Origin: Rubrivivax sp.
GTDB lineage: Bacteria; Pseudomonadota; Gammaproteobacteria; Burkholderiales; Burkholderiaceae_C
Direction of reading: 5' to 3'
NCBI GenBank assembly: GCA_024641945.1
Contig: JAHECD010000009.1
Location: forward strand, 1-64,000
DNA length: 64,000 bases
The translations under genes and the position numbers were made by a program. The notes beneath the pieces were generated by a model, which saw nothing but the letters and a program-made list of their open reading frames with translations, searched no databases and was not told where the DNA came from. Below, piece by piece: positions 37,388-47,057 of this stretch. How positions within the stretch are numbered: the first letter of the stretch is position 1; every line of letters starts with the position of its first letter.

Positions 37388-38017
37388 TCAGCGCCGGGGC
37401 TCGAGTGCCAGGATCGACAGTCCGGCGGCGATGAAGGTCGCGCCGGCGCCGATATTGGCGGCCGCCACGGCGCGCGGCCGCCGCTCGAGCCAGCCGGACA
37501 GTTGTGCTGCGAAGCTGCCGAGCAGCGTGAAGATCACGGCGGTCAACAGCGCGAAGATGGCGCCGTAGACGAGCATCTGCACGTGGACCGGCCCACGCGC
37601 CACGGATACGAACTGCGGGATGAACGCCACGACGAAGAGCCCCGGCTTCGGGTTCAGCACATTGGACAGCAGCCCCGTCGCAAAGATGCGCCACAGCGGC
37701 TGCCGGCTGGCGGGCACGAAGGACACCAGATTCCTCGACCGGATGGCCTTGAACCCGAGCCACACCAGGTACGCCGCGCCCGCGGCCTTGACGACCCAGA
37801 ACGCCGCGGGCGACGTCTGCAGCACCAGCGCCAGGCCGAGCGTGGCGGCCAGCGTATGGACCATGATGCCCAGCCCGGCGCCGACCGAACTCAGCGCTGC
37901 GGCGGCGCGCCCCTGGCTCAGCCCGCGGCTGATCGCGAGCAGGTTGTCGGGGCCGGGCGCGATGACGACGACCATCACCGCCGTCAGGTAGGCGGCCAGG
38001 ATTTCAGGCGGGAACAT
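37388..38017 (-). CDS. LysE family amino acid exporter
   Basis: 'VMVVVIAPGPDNLLAISRGLSQGRAAALSSVGAGLGIMVHT' N-terminus. Confidence 0.92.
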   Translation of the reverse strand: MFPPEILAAYLTAVMVVVIAPGPDNLLAISRGLSQGRAAAALSSVGAGLGIMVHTLAATLGLALVLQTSPAAFWVVKAAGAAYLVWLGFKAIRSRNLVSFVPASRQPLWRIFATGLLSNVLNPKPGLFVVAFIPQFVSVARGPVHVQMLVYGAIFALLTAVIFTLLGSFAAQLSGWLERRPRAVAAANIGAGATFIAAGLSILALEPRR

Positions 38018-38052
38018 GCCGGCGAGTGTAGGAGCCTGCAGTTCCCTGGGTT

Positions 38053-38445
38053 TCAGGTACGCGGCAGCGGTTGGAGCATGCTGACGCGGTTGCCCTCGGT
38101 GTCCATGAACGACACATACCGGCCGACGCCCGGAATGTCCATCGGTTCGCCGAGCACCTTGCCGCCGGCCTGGCGCACCTTCTGCATCGATGCGCCGAGT
38201 TCCTCCACCGCGATCACGACCGAGGGGCAAGGCGACGGAATGTCCGGTCGTTTCTCGAAGAAGCCGCCGTTGATGGCGCCGGGCTCGGTCGGCCGACTGC
38301 CGACCGTGGGCGTCGTCGTGGCGAGCACGTAGTGGCCCATCTGGGCCCCCAGCGCCTGCATGCCCCAGCCGAAGGCACGCTCGTAGAACGACGCGGCGCG
38401 GGCCGGGTCTTCGTAGGGCATCTCGAAATGAACCACGGGATCCAT
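38053..38445 (-). CDS. VOC family (glyoxalase-like) protein
   Basis: 'VVHFEMPYEDPARAASFYERAFGWGMQAL'. Confidence 0.9.
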   Translation of the reverse strand: MDPVVHFEMPYEDPARAASFYERAFGWGMQALGAQMGHYVLATTTPTVGSRPTEPGAINGGFFEKRPDIPSPCPSVVIAVEELGASMQKVRQAGGKVLGEPMDIPGVGRYVSFMDTEGNRVSMLQPLPRT

Positions 38446-38536
38446 GGGCGGTCTCCTCTGCAAGGTTGAACCGTTGGCTGCGAGGCCGCGGGTCAGCGGT
38501 GCGGGCGGTCGAAGCGCCGCGCTGCAAGCGGTCTCG

Positions 38537-39001
38537 TCACGCCGTCTGCGGACGCCGGATATCGACCTTCATCGTCTTGAAGTCGGCCGGCCCGGAGGTA
38601 TGTTCGTGCACGATCTTCCAGACGCCACCGCGCCGGACGAGCACGATCGTCAGCCGGTTGTTCAGCGAGCGCAAAGGGCGGCCGTCGGGCGACAGCGCGG
38701 TGAAGGTGAGAAAGGCCTGCGCCGTCGCCACATCGTGGCCGGCATGCACCCGCAGGTCGTCCACGCCGACCGCCACGCGCTCGTCGCCCAGCGAGCCGAA
38801 CCAGCCTTGCGCCATGGCGCGCCAGGCGTCGATGCCGTCATGCGACCAGGCGCCCCACATGTCGTAGACCTGCACGTCGTGTGTGTACAGCGCGACGAAG
38901 GTGTCGACGTCCTTGGCCAGCACGGCCGCCTGGTAGGCGGCGAGCACGGCTTCGATCGACGCGACAGCGTTGGCGGTGTGATCGGTTTCCTGGGTCTTCA
39001 T
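38537..39001 (-). CDS. SnoaL-like / nuclear transport factor 2-fold protein
   Basis: 'IEAVLAAYQAAVLAKDVDTFVALYTHDVQVYDMWGAWSHDGIDAWRAM'. Confidence 0.82.
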   Translation of the reverse strand: MKTQETDHTANAVASIEAVLAAYQAAVLAKDVDTFVALYTHDVQVYDMWGAWSHDGIDAWRAMAQGWFGSLGDERVAVGVDDLRVHAGHDVATAQAFLTFTALSPDGRPLRSLNNRLTIVLVRRGGVWKIVHEHTSGPADFKTMKVDIRRPQTA

Positions 39002-39091
39002 GGCATCAGCCGCGTCGGCAAAGGACAGCCCTTCGACTCCACGACGCACGGGCAACAGAAAAATCGACAACCTTTGCATGCATGGCGCCCC

Positions 39092-39367
39092 TCAGCGCCG
39101 CGTCTTGCGCTGACGGTCGTACTTGGGCCAATACTGGAACTCGTCCTCGTGGACCTCGATGTCCACCTCCGCCACGCGCATCTGCAGCCGCTCCTGCACA
39201 TCCGCGACGGCCTTGTTGTAGATGCTCGGCCCCACTTCTTCGAGGAAAAAGCCCAGCAGTCCGCTCGCAGCGATATTGCCGATCTTTTCGTCCATGTTTT
39301 CGAGGAAATAGCGCTCGAGCGACGCCACGGCTTCCTTGTGCACGTCCTTGGGCAGTTCGATCGGCAT
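39092..39367 (-). CDS. DUF2164 family protein
   Basis: 'IELPKDVHKEAVASLERYFLENMDEKIGNIAASGLLGFFLEEVGPSIYNKAVADVQERLQ'. Confidence 0.85.
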   Translation of the reverse strand: MPIELPKDVHKEAVASLERYFLENMDEKIGNIAASGLLGFFLEEVGPSIYNKAVADVQERLQMRVAEVDIEVHEDEFQYWPKYDRQRKTRR

Positions 39368-39389
39368 CGTGTCTCCTGTTCGTTCGTCT

Positions 39390-39776
39390 TCAACCCACGT
39401 CGGCGCCGCTCGCCGCCAGCAGTTCGCGCAGCACCGAGCGATGGCAATGCGTTTCGTCCGCGCAATAGCAGCCGACGGAAAAGTGGTTCTGCCGCGAGAG
39501 CGCCGCGAGCAGCGCGATCGTGTGTGCGTTCTCCGGCGCCGCCATTTCGGCGCGGTACTTGCGCACGAACACGGCCCACTGCGCCGGTGTCGCGGCCGCC
39601 TGGCCGAGCTTCATCGTCTGCGCGCTCGGTGCAAGGTTGGGGAACCAGACGTCGTACCAATCCTGCGATGCGAACGCCGCCTTGGGCACGCCGCGCGGCG
39701 GGCGCCGCACGGTACCGATGCGCACGCCCTCGCCCGCCTGACGCGGGCTGCCGAGCCTGAGGATGCGAACCGCCAT
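39390..39776 (-). CDS. DUF488 family protein
   Basis: 'IGTVRRPPRGVPKAAFASQDWYDVWFPNLAPS...NHFSVGCYCADETHCHRSVLRELL'. Confidence 0.85.
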   Translation of the reverse strand: MAVRILRLGSPRQAGEGVRIGTVRRPPRGVPKAAFASQDWYDVWFPNLAPSAQTMKLGQAAATPAQWAVFVRKYRAEMAAPENAHTIALLAALSRQNHFSVGCYCADETHCHRSVLRELLAASGADVG

Positions 39777-39894
39777 CGAAGACTCCTGTTCAGACCATGT
39801 TGGAGACGCGCGATCCGCCTCGAAGTACGCACTGTGCCTGCCCGCCGACGTGGTGCGCCTTGGACACGGCACCGAGGTCGATCTCATCGGCCGC

Positions 39895-40233
39895 CTACTT
39901 GCCAGCCTTCGGCGGCAGCGTGGCCACGAACCGCATGCACCGATCGACCCAGAAAGCCAGCGCGTCATCGGTCTCGATGCCCGGGGCATCGATGAAGACG
40001 TAGCCGTTCATCGGCCGACCTGTGAAGTCCATCTCCCGGACGTGTGGGCGGCGCAGCGAATCGGCATGGGCGTCCTTGCCGACGCGGGCCATCAGCGCCG
40101 TGCCCGACACACCGACGACCATCGAGCCGTGCAGCAGAAACGCGATGCCGCCGAACATCCGCTTCTCGGACACGCCCACGCGTCCGGCGACCGACTCCCG
40201 GATGCGCTGCGCAAGACCTTCGTCGTAAGCCAT
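39895..40233 (-). CDS. TfoX N-terminal domain protein
   Basis: 'VSEKRMFGGIAFLLHGSMVVGVSGTALMARVG'. Confidence 0.88.
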   Translation of the reverse strand: MAYDEGLAQRIRESVAGRVGVSEKRMFGGIAFLLHGSMVVGVSGTALMARVGKDAHADSLRRPHVREMDFTGRPMNGYVFIDAPGIETDDALAFWVDRCMRFVATLPPKAGK

Positions 40234-40283
40234 GGGTTCCCCTGGTGTCCAGTTCGACGTTCGACCGCGTGACGTTCGGATCG

Positions 40284-40817
40284 TCAGCGCGGGTAGGCGC
40301 AGACCATGAGCTGCGCGGTCGAATCCCGGCCAGCCCGCGGCGGCGGCGCCATCGTCCCGGTGCACTGGCTGCGCTCGCCGGGATAGGCGCGTGCCACGCC
40401 CATGCCGCCGGCGGCGCCGCTGCCGGCCGCCCAGTTGTCCGCCAGCAGCACGAAGTTCTCGGTACGCCGGCGCGGCTTGGCGTTCGTGGTACCGGGCTCC
40501 ACCGCCCTGACATAACCGACGAATACGACCACGCGATGGACACGCTGGCCGGCACGCGCCTGCGCAGACAATGCGCGCAGCCGGTCGCGCAGACCCGAGA
40601 GCAGCCGCTTCGCCTCGGAGACCGACTTGCCCTCGAGGCTGGGAGCCACGGCCTCGAATTCCATCCGGACATCACGCGTGAGCAGCGCCGTGGCCTGCGG
40701 GCCGCCGCCGGGCTGCGCATGCGACAGGGGCGTGACGAACAGCGCTGCCAGCAACAAGAGCCACGCCCATGTGCATGCGCCCCGCAGCCCTGCGCGCGCC
40801 GGCAGTCCGCCGTTCAT
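40284..40817 (-). CDS. Secreted hypothetical protein
   Basis: Signal peptide 'WAWLLLLAALFVTPLSHAQ'; no family recognised. Confidence 0.55.
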   Translation of the reverse strand: MNGGLPARAGLRGACTWAWLLLLAALFVTPLSHAQPGGGPQATALLTRDVRMEFEAVAPSLEGKSVSEAKRLLSGLRDRLRALSAQARAGQRVHRVVVFVGYVRAVEPGTTNAKPRRRTENFVLLADNWAAGSGAAGGMGVARAYPGERSQCTGTMAPPPRAGRDSTAQLMVCAYPR

Positions 40818-41137
40818 GTCAGCGCAGCCACACTGCCCAGCACGCTGGCCCAGAGAGCCGCGAGGACGCCAAGAAAGCGCCGAGCAGTCCGCTCCCGACG
40901 CGCGGCAGCCGCGTGCACGAGCCAGGCCAGCACGGGCACCTGACCAACCATGAGCAACTGGAAGACGTGCGCCGCAGCGCCCTCGTCCTGATCGTGAACG
41001 ATGCCGAAGACCACGGCATGCCCGAGCACCAGCACGAGCGCCGCCAGGCACATGCCGATGGCCGCCATGCCGCTCAGGCGGCTCATGCGACTCCCCTGCA
41101 AAGTCACCATGGTGTCGATCCTTTCGCCGGTGGGCAC
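40814..41137 (-). CDS. Small membrane protein, hypothetical
   Basis: Three predicted TM segments; ATG/TGA overlap with 40284-40817 (start of the exact N-terminus uncertain). Confidence 0.5.
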   Translation of the reverse strand: MPTGERIDTMVTLQGSRMSRLSGMAAIGMCLAALVLVLGHAVVFGIVHDQDEGAAAHVFQLLMVGQVPVLAWLVHAAAARRERTARRFLGVLAALWASVLGSVAALT

Positions 41138-41221
41138 TGCGTCGTCGAAAGCACCCCGATTCGCATCCGATCGTAGGGGATGGCCACGGCACCGGCAACC
41201 CGCTGCGGCAATGGTGCGCCG

Positions 41222-41899
41222 TCAGGCGCGTCGTCGACCGTCGCCCGAACCGCTGACCCCGCGGCGGAAGATGTCCGCCATCAGCGCGGCGGCGACAGGG
41301 AACAGCACCGCATACCCCACGATGCCGATATCGCGCACCCGCATGTCGGCGAGCGGCACGCCGGCCAACCCCGCGAAGGAAAGTACGGCGCTCGCCAGCA
41401 ACAGACGGCGCACGACCCGACGCCGGCCCGGGCCGTGCACGGACCACGCCAGGCACCAGGCCGCGAGCGCGAACAGCACGTCCCAGGCGAGGATGTCGAG
41501 CGCATAGGCGACCGACGGCCACTCGAACGCAAAAACCTGCCGCGCCCAGGGCGCGCCCGCGAACGCCGCCTGACCGCCGAGCGTGAGGATTGAAAAATGG
41601 ACCACACAGGTGACCCCGGCCGACATGCCCATGAAGGCCACGCCGGCCCCCGCCAGGGCCTTGCGCGGCGCACCCGCCGCTGCGTAGATCGCCACGGCGA
41701 ACACCACCATCGCCGGCGCGATGGCCAGGATCAGGACCTCCATCAGCGTGAACCATGGCGCCTGGATCGGACGATCCGGCGCCGGCAACGTGGCCAGCCC
41801 CACGCCGAGCACGACGGTATACAGCAGGCACAGCACCGCGACCGTGGCGCCAGCCATGGCCCCCAGGCGCTGCACGGTGGGCTCGCGGGCGTCGCTCAT
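41222..41899 (-). CDS. Multi-TM membrane protein, hypothetical
   Basis: Six or more hydrophobic segments. Confidence 0.6.
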   Translation of the reverse strand: MSDAREPTVQRLGAMAGATVAVLCLLYTVVLGVGLATLPAPDRPIQAPWFTLMEVLILAIAPAMVVFAVAIYAAAGAPRKALAGAGVAFMGMSAGVTCVVHFSILTLGGQAAFAGAPWARQVFAFEWPSVAYALDILAWDVLFALAAWCLAWSVHGPGRRRVVRRLLLASAVLSFAGLAGVPLADMRVRDIGIVGYAVLFPVAAALMADIFRRGVSGSGDGRRRA

Positions 41900-41948
41900 G
41901 GCGGCGGCGCTACCGCACCGGCAAACGCCTCTGCACGGCGCCGCATGC

Positions 41949-42458
41949 TCAGGGAAACATCGGGATCTGGGGCTCGATACCTTCGAGTTCCGATTCCGGG
42001 TGGTGCCGCTTGATGAGTGATTCGATGGCCTCGACACGGCTGCGGGGCACGTCGATCATCATCAACAGTTCGCCACGTGCGATCGCCTCTTCGAACTTCT
42101 GCAATCGGCCGCTCGGCAGGGCGACACCGATCATGCTGGACATCCAGGCGCCGAAGCCGGCACCGAAAACCGTCAACCCGAGCAGCGCGCCGCCACCCAG
42201 CACCAGCCCTGCAGGCGGGAACGTGACCGCGGCGACGCCCGCGAGCAAGCCCACCAGACCACCGGCCCCCACGCCGCGCTGGAGCGACGGCACGAGGTCC
42301 GTTCGCTGCGCGACGCCGGCGGCGGGCAGGTCCTCCATCGGCGTGCCATCCCGGGCCACGACGTGCAGATGACGCTCCTCGATGCGGGCCAGCAGCAGAT
42401 CGTCGACGATCGCGCGCGCGGTATTGACGTCCGGTGCCAGAAAGTAGAGCCTGCGCAT
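41949..42458 (-). CDS. DUF1269-like glycine-zipper membrane protein
   Basis: 'MRRLYFLAPDVNTARAIVDDLLLARIEERHLHVVARDG' and Gly-rich TM 'GVGAGGLVGLLAGVAAVTFPPAGLVLGGGALLGLTVFGAGFGAWMSSMIG'. Confidence 0.75.
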   Translation of the reverse strand: MRRLYFLAPDVNTARAIVDDLLLARIEERHLHVVARDGTPMEDLPAAGVAQRTDLVPSLQRGVGAGGLVGLLAGVAAVTFPPAGLVLGGGALLGLTVFGAGFGAWMSSMIGVALPSGRLQKFEEAIARGELLMMIDVPRSRVEAIESLIKRHHPESELEGIEPQIPMFP

Positions 42459-42526
42459 GATCGACCTCACTTTCATGCTGTGGAGAGTGCGATGACGCAA
42501 CTTACGCATCCTGTGCCGGTGACGCC

Positions 42527-42540
42527 TTGACGGCGCGCAA
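42527..42540. promoter_or_regulatory. Candidate FNR/ANR-like box TTGACGGCGCGCAA upstream of the DUF1269-like gene
   Basis: Dyad 69 bp upstream of the start codon at 42458. Confidence 0.4.
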
Positions 42541-42662
42541 TGCCCCGCGGCACCGACACCGCTAAGCGGGCGCATCACGCGCCTGGTCTGCGGCGATACA
42601 AGCGGCGCGCCGCGTGTCCCACGTGGCGGACCCATGCCGGAACACGCCTTTGACCGGACGGT

Positions 42663-43007
42663 CTACGCCGGATATTCACGCGGGCGTGGCTTCTCGTCAC
42701 CGCGGCGCTTGCGGACGAGGTCCTCAAGACGGCGTGTCATATCGTCGAAGGCATCGCGCAGCGCGACGTAGACGTCCTCCCGCTCCACGCGGTCGACCAC
42801 GAGCTCGTGGCCGGGCAGCGTGAGGTCGATGCGCACGCCGAAGGGGCGCCCCTGCTGCTGATGCTTCTGCAGCAGGTCTACGACGACGCGGCACGACACG
42901 ATGTCGCTCGCAAAACGGTCGAGCTTCTCGGCCCTTCTGCGCACCGCGTCCTGCACGGCGTCCGAGCGCTCCATGCCATGAAAGTTGATCTGCAAGGTCT
43001 GTTTCAT
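42663..43007 (-). CDS. Ribosome hibernation promoting factor / RaiA-like protein
   Basis: 'MKQTLQINFHGMERSDAVQDAVRRRAEKLDRFASDIVSCRVVVD...REDVYVALRDAFDDMTRRLED'. Confidence 0.9.
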   Translation of the reverse strand: MKQTLQINFHGMERSDAVQDAVRRRAEKLDRFASDIVSCRVVVDLLQKHQQQGRPFGVRIDLTLPGHELVVDRVEREDVYVALRDAFDDMTRRLEDLVRKRRGDEKPRPREYPA

Positions 43008-43277
43008 CGGGCCCTCCGTGGTCGGCGCGCCCCCGGGCCCCTTCATGACGCCGTCACCGGCGCCGAGGACACGGTATCGCGCCCGTTACCGACACGCTAC
43101 TGCGCGCGGCGAGGCACGCCATTGACGCAGCGCAGCCCGCGGTCTTGCGCCAGCGCGCACCGCACGTCCAGGGGAATCGCGGCCGCCAAGCGCGCGTGGA
43201 GCCAGACGACGTACCCGGCGAACCGGTCTTGGCTGCAGCCGGCAGAATGTGCGCCGGCACCCCAAGGAGATGGGCAC

Positions 43278-43844
43278 ATGACGCAGACGTTGATGGACGC
43301 GATCCGAAGTGGCGACATGGCCGAGGTCGGCCGGCTGGCGAGCCCGCAGGCCGTCGACCTGGCGGGACCCGGCGGCATGACGCCGCTCATGCAGGCGGCG
43401 GTGCTGGGGCGGGTGGAGGTCGTCGACCGGCTGATCGCCGCCGGCGCCGATGTGAATGCCGCTGACGAACGCGGCTTCACCCCGCTGTTCCACGGTTGTT
43501 ACGACCCCGACGAAGACCGCGGCCACCCCGATGTGGTCGAGCGCCTTTTGCAGGCCGGCGCCGACAAGGAGGCGAAGATCGGCTTCGGCGTGCGCCCCCT
43601 CATGTACGCGGCAGGCAACGGCGAGGCGGGCGTCGTGGAGGTGCTGCTGCGCGCTGGTGCCGACCCGCTGGCCCGCAACGAGGTCGGGCGCACGGCATTG
43701 ATGATGGTGAAGGACCGCGACTACGTCGATGTGATCAACATCCTGCACGAGGCCGAGGCGAACGTGCAGACCGCCGACTGCTCGTCGCGCAATCCGCCCG
43801 ACATGCAGGTGGTCACGTTCATGAAGCCGCAGCGCAAGCCCTGA
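43278..43844 (+). CDS. Ankyrin repeat protein
   Basis: Ankyrin repeats 'GGMTPLMQAAVLGRVEVVDRLIAAGADVNAADERGFTPLFHGCY', 'GEAGVVEVLLRAGADPLARNEVGRTALMM'. Confidence 0.93.
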   Translation: MTQTLMDAIRSGDMAEVGRLASPQAVDLAGPGGMTPLMQAAVLGRVEVVDRLIAAGADVNAADERGFTPLFHGCYDPDEDRGHPDVVERLLQAGADKEAKIGFGVRPLMYAAGNGEAGVVEVLLRAGADPLARNEVGRTALMMVKDRDYVDVINILHEAEANVQTADCSSRNPPDMQVVTFMKPQRKP

Positions 43845-43883
43845 CGGTCGCTTGCAGCCGCGCCGCTTCACGCGCCGGTTGCA

Positions 43884-44324
43884 TCAGCCCTTGTCGCCGG
43901 CGATGTAGTGCTCGAGCTGTTCGATGATGAACTGCTGCTCGGAAATGATGTCCTTGACGAGGTCGCCGATCGAAATGATCCCGATGAGCCGGCCACCGTC
44001 CATGACGGGCAGGTGGCGAACCCGGCTGTCGGTCATCAACGCCATGCATTCTTCGGTGGTGTGCTCGGGCCGCACGCACAGCACCTGCGACGTCATGATC
44101 TCCCGCACCGGCGTTTCCCGGGAAGACCGCGACATGAGCGCGATCTTGCGCGCATAGTCGCGCTCGGTGACGAGTCCGGCAACCCGGTCGCCGGTCATGA
44201 CGATCAGCGCACCGATGTCGTTGTCGGCCATTCGCTTGACGGCGTCGTAGACCGAGTCTTCGGGGCTGATCGTGTGGACGTGCGGGCTGGCCTTCGATTT
44301 CAGGATGGAAGCGGTTGTCTTCAA
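43884..44324 (-). CDS. CBS domain protein
   Basis: Probable TTG start at 44324 after aaggagg; 'DNDIGALIVMTGDRVAGLVTERDYARKIALMSRSSRETPVREIMT', 'VRHLPVMDGGRLIGIISIGDLVKDII'. Confidence 0.92.
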   Translation of the reverse strand: MKTTASILKSKASPHVHTISPEDSVYDAVKRMADNDIGALIVMTGDRVAGLVTERDYARKIALMSRSSRETPVREIMTSQVLCVRPEHTTEECMALMTDSRVRHLPVMDGGRLIGIISIGDLVKDIISEQQFIIEQLEHYIAGDKG

Positions 44325-44450
44325 TGTGAACCTCCTTCGCGATGACGGCCGCATGCGCAGCCCGAAGACCGGCGCGCCACGACCATGGGTGCGATCCGAG
44401 CATCACACCGGCCCACGCCAGGAGATTCCCCCCGAAACCGAACCTGGGGG

Positions 44451-44464
44451 TTGATATCACTCAA
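44451..44464. promoter_or_regulatory. FNR/ANR-like box TTGATATCACTCAA upstream of CBS protein gene
   Basis: TTGAT-N4-CTCAA, 126 bp upstream of the CBS start; flanked by ggggg/ccccc arms. Confidence 0.5.
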
Positions 44465-44489
44465 TCCCCCACGCCCGCATTTCCGTTGC

Positions 44490-44924
44490 TCATCCCGAAG
44501 GCGGAGGCGGAATCGGCGCGGTCGCCGGCTGTTCGGCAAAGGCCGTCAGGTCCTGCAGGCGGACCAGCCAAGGTTGTGCGGAGCGATGCCAGATCTGCAT
44601 TGCCGGCACGAGCTCGGCCCGTTGCCTGACGCAGCCGAGCCGGATGACGACCTGCGTCGCGCCGTCGACGGCGGTGGAATACAGCGGCGTACCGCATTCG
44701 GGGCAGAACACCTGGGCGCGCCGGTTCCCGTTCTCGGCCACCTTGACATAGCTCCGCGGCTCGCCGATGAGCGCCAAGGTCTCGATCGGCGCCATGACGT
44801 TGGCGCGAAACGGTGCACCCGAAAGCACCTGGCAATCGCTGCAATGGCAGACCATGACCTTCGAGCGGTCGACGACCGCGGTGAACGAGATCCTGCCGCA
44901 GTGGCAGGCACCGTCGATGTTCAT
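44490..44924 (-). CDS. GFA (glutathione-dependent formaldehyde-activating enzyme)/CENP-V family protein
   Basis: 'GACHCGRISFTAVVDRSKVMVCHCSDCQVLSGAPFRANVM...FCPECGTPLYST'. Confidence 0.93.
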   Translation of the reverse strand: MNIDGACHCGRISFTAVVDRSKVMVCHCSDCQVLSGAPFRANVMAPIETLALIGEPRSYVKVAENGNRRAQVFCPECGTPLYSTAVDGATQVVIRLGCVRQRAELVPAMQIWHRSAQPWLVRLQDLTAFAEQPATAPIPPPPSG

Positions 44925-45038
44925 CGTGGACCCTTCATCGAGCATTCCGGTCTCTACCTCGAGATGCGTCGCGCCCGAGCATGGGTGCCCCGCGCGCCAA
45001 CGCCAATCCGTGCGCCGAAGCGACGGGGCCGGTGCCCC

Positions 45039-45419
45039 TCAACGCTTGCAGGGGCCGTCCTTGTACACACGCCCATCGAAGCACTCGGTAATGATCACCT
45101 CACGCGGTGGCCGGGTGCCCGTGACGCGGTCGGTGGGTGGGGTCGCGGCGGACGGTGTCGGGGGCGATTCCGAGCCCCTTGCGTAGATGATCTTCTTCTC
45201 GCCTTGCTGGCAATTGCCGACGACGCGCCCTTCCACTTTCGCGGCGCTGTCGACCACGACCACGCTGAAGTCCGTGACGCCGTTGCCCAGGATCCGCTGC
45301 TCGATCGCGGCCCGGAGTTCCTCGCAGGCGGCGGCGTGCACGGGACCGGCGTAGGCGGTGACGACCGCCAGGACGACCAGCGGGATGCCCGATAGCCGGG
45401 CGCAATTCTGAACGGTCAT
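45039..45419 (-). CDS. DUF1161 family secreted protein
   Basis: Signal peptide; 'CEELRAAIEQRILGNGVTDFSVVVVDSAAKVEGRVVGNCQQGEKKIIYAR'. Confidence 0.8.
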   Translation of the reverse strand: MTVQNCARLSGIPLVVLAVVTAYAGPVHAAACEELRAAIEQRILGNGVTDFSVVVVDSAAKVEGRVVGNCQQGEKKIIYARGSESPPTPSAATPPTDRVTGTRPPREVIITECFDGRVYKDGPCKR

Positions 45420-45570
45420 GATCGGTGCAGGGCCCTCTATAAGCAAGGCGCACTGCTTGCGGCGCGCCAGTGACGGATGACACACCATAAACCGCCGTGC
45501 TCCAGGGCGCAAACGGCGCTCGCCAACGCCCGCAAGACACGTGTGCCACGGCGGCGCATGGGCCGGCATG

Positions 45571-46293
45571 TCAGGTCTCGTCATGGACGTCCTCGTAACG
45601 CAGCATCGCCATCAAGCGCTGCTCCCTCGAGTCGTCGAACCCGCAGGAGTGCAACCACTCCTTCGGGTTTTCGTAGGTGCCGAACAGCATGTCCCAACAG
45701 GTGATGTCGCCGTAGTTGTTGCGGTGATGGCCGTGCCGGTGGTGGATGCGGTGCATCTCCGGCCGCTGGAAGAACCATCCGATCCACCGCGGCGTGCGGA
45801 CGTTGGTGTGATAGAAGAATTCACCCAGAGCCGTGCAAAGTGTGTAGACCGCGCCGGCTTCGAGCGAAAGCCCGAGCAGCGAATATACGAGCGCACTGCC
45901 GATGAGCGAATTGACGACCATTTCGCCGGGGTGCTTGTAGAACGACGTGATGACCTCGAGCCGCTGCGGACTGTGGTGGATCTGGTGGAAACCGCGCCAC
46001 AGAAGATCGTTCTCGTGGCGCCAACGGTGCCACCAGTAGAAGACGAACGTCGCGATGAAATAGGCGATGAGCCCGCCCACGGCTGGCGAGACGTGCCGGC
46101 TCAACTGGAAAACGCTGGCCGATGCGAACCAGTGCTCCCAGGACCACCCGCCAACGAGCACCACGCCCAGCTGCACCGCGTTCACGAGCAGCACCCGCGT
46201 CGGCCAGGTCTTTACCTTCGGCAGAGGCCAGCCAGGCAACACCCGCTCCAGGGCAAAACAGAATACGAACGTCGCGATGATGATGGCGAGCAT
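45571..46293 (-). CDS. Fatty acid hydroxylase / sterol desaturase family protein
   Basis: His motifs 'WWHRWRHEND', 'FHQIHHSPQ', 'HRIHHRHGHHRNNYGDITCWDMLFGTYENP'. Confidence 0.92.
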   Translation of the reverse strand: MLAIIIATFVFCFALERVLPGWPLPKVKTWPTRVLLVNAVQLGVVLVGGWSWEHWFASASVFQLSRHVSPAVGGLIAYFIATFVFYWWHRWRHENDLLWRGFHQIHHSPQRLEVITSFYKHPGEMVVNSLIGSALVYSLLGLSLEAGAVYTLCTALGEFFYHTNVRTPRWIGWFFQRPEMHRIHHRHGHHRNNYGDITCWDMLFGTYENPKEWLHSCGFDDSREQRLMAMLRYEDVHDET

Positions 46294-46501
46294 GCCAACC
46301 TCCGCTGTGTGCCGACCGTCGCCGCGCAGATCGTGCGACCGTGCAGCCTGTCGATGAGACAGTCTGCGCGTGCGCTTGGTGCGCCAGCAAGCAAAAGGCA
46401 AGAAGTGCCTCCCGGCGGGCGTCGCCGTATCGCGGGGCGGTACGAAACGGCCGCCGCCGGACATTCATAATTGCCGAAACAGACCTGTCAGGAGAGCGTA
46501 G

Positions 46502-47008
46502 GTGGAGTCATCGGCAGACGGAACCAAGGCACGGTTCTCAGCATTCACGTCCATCCTCCGGTCGTCCGGGCTGCGTGCGGCGCTGGCCGACTTGCTCGCA
46601 CCCACGGACTACCGGTTCATCGCCATCTTCCGGTTCCAGGGCGACCGGGCCAATGCCGCCGTGTACTACGACCGCGAGAATCCACACGTATTGACGACGG
46701 ACGAGGTGCCGGCCAGCGCCACCTACTGCAGCTTTGCGCGCAACGACCGCGGCGCCTTCGTCACGGCCGACGCCATGCAGGACGAACGGCTCGCCGGGCA
46801 TGTGGCGCGCGAACACGTGCGGGCCTACTGCGGCGTGCCCATCATGACGCCCGAGGGCGAGATCCTAGGCACCTTGTGCCACTATGACCTGGTGCCGCGC
46901 GACCCGTCGCAGATCGACCTGGCGCTGATGTGCGAGGTTGCGAGCGCGCTGGAGCAGGGTCGGCACGTGCCGCCGTATCCATCCGCGCCGGCGCCAGGCG
47001 CGGCTTGA
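46502..47008 (+). CDS. GAF domain protein
   Basis: 'YCSFARNDRGAFVTADAMQDERLAGHVAREHVRAYCGVPIMTPEGEILGTLCHYD'. Confidence 0.85.
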   Translation: MESSADGTKARFSAFTSILRSSGLRAALADLLAPTDYRFIAIFRFQGDRANAAVYYDRENPHVLTTDEVPASATYCSFARNDRGAFVTADAMQDERLAGHVAREHVRAYCGVPIMTPEGEILGTLCHYDLVPRDPSQIDLALMCEVASALEQGRHVPPYPSAPAPGAA

Positions 47009-47057
47009 CACTGCCGGGCACCGCCGAGCGCGGATGCCCCTGGTCTCGCACCGGCGG

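Noticed and set aside
43122-43135. TTGACGCAGCGCAG as an FNR box
   Set aside because: One mismatch in the essential CAA; mentioned only as weak support, not called as a feature.
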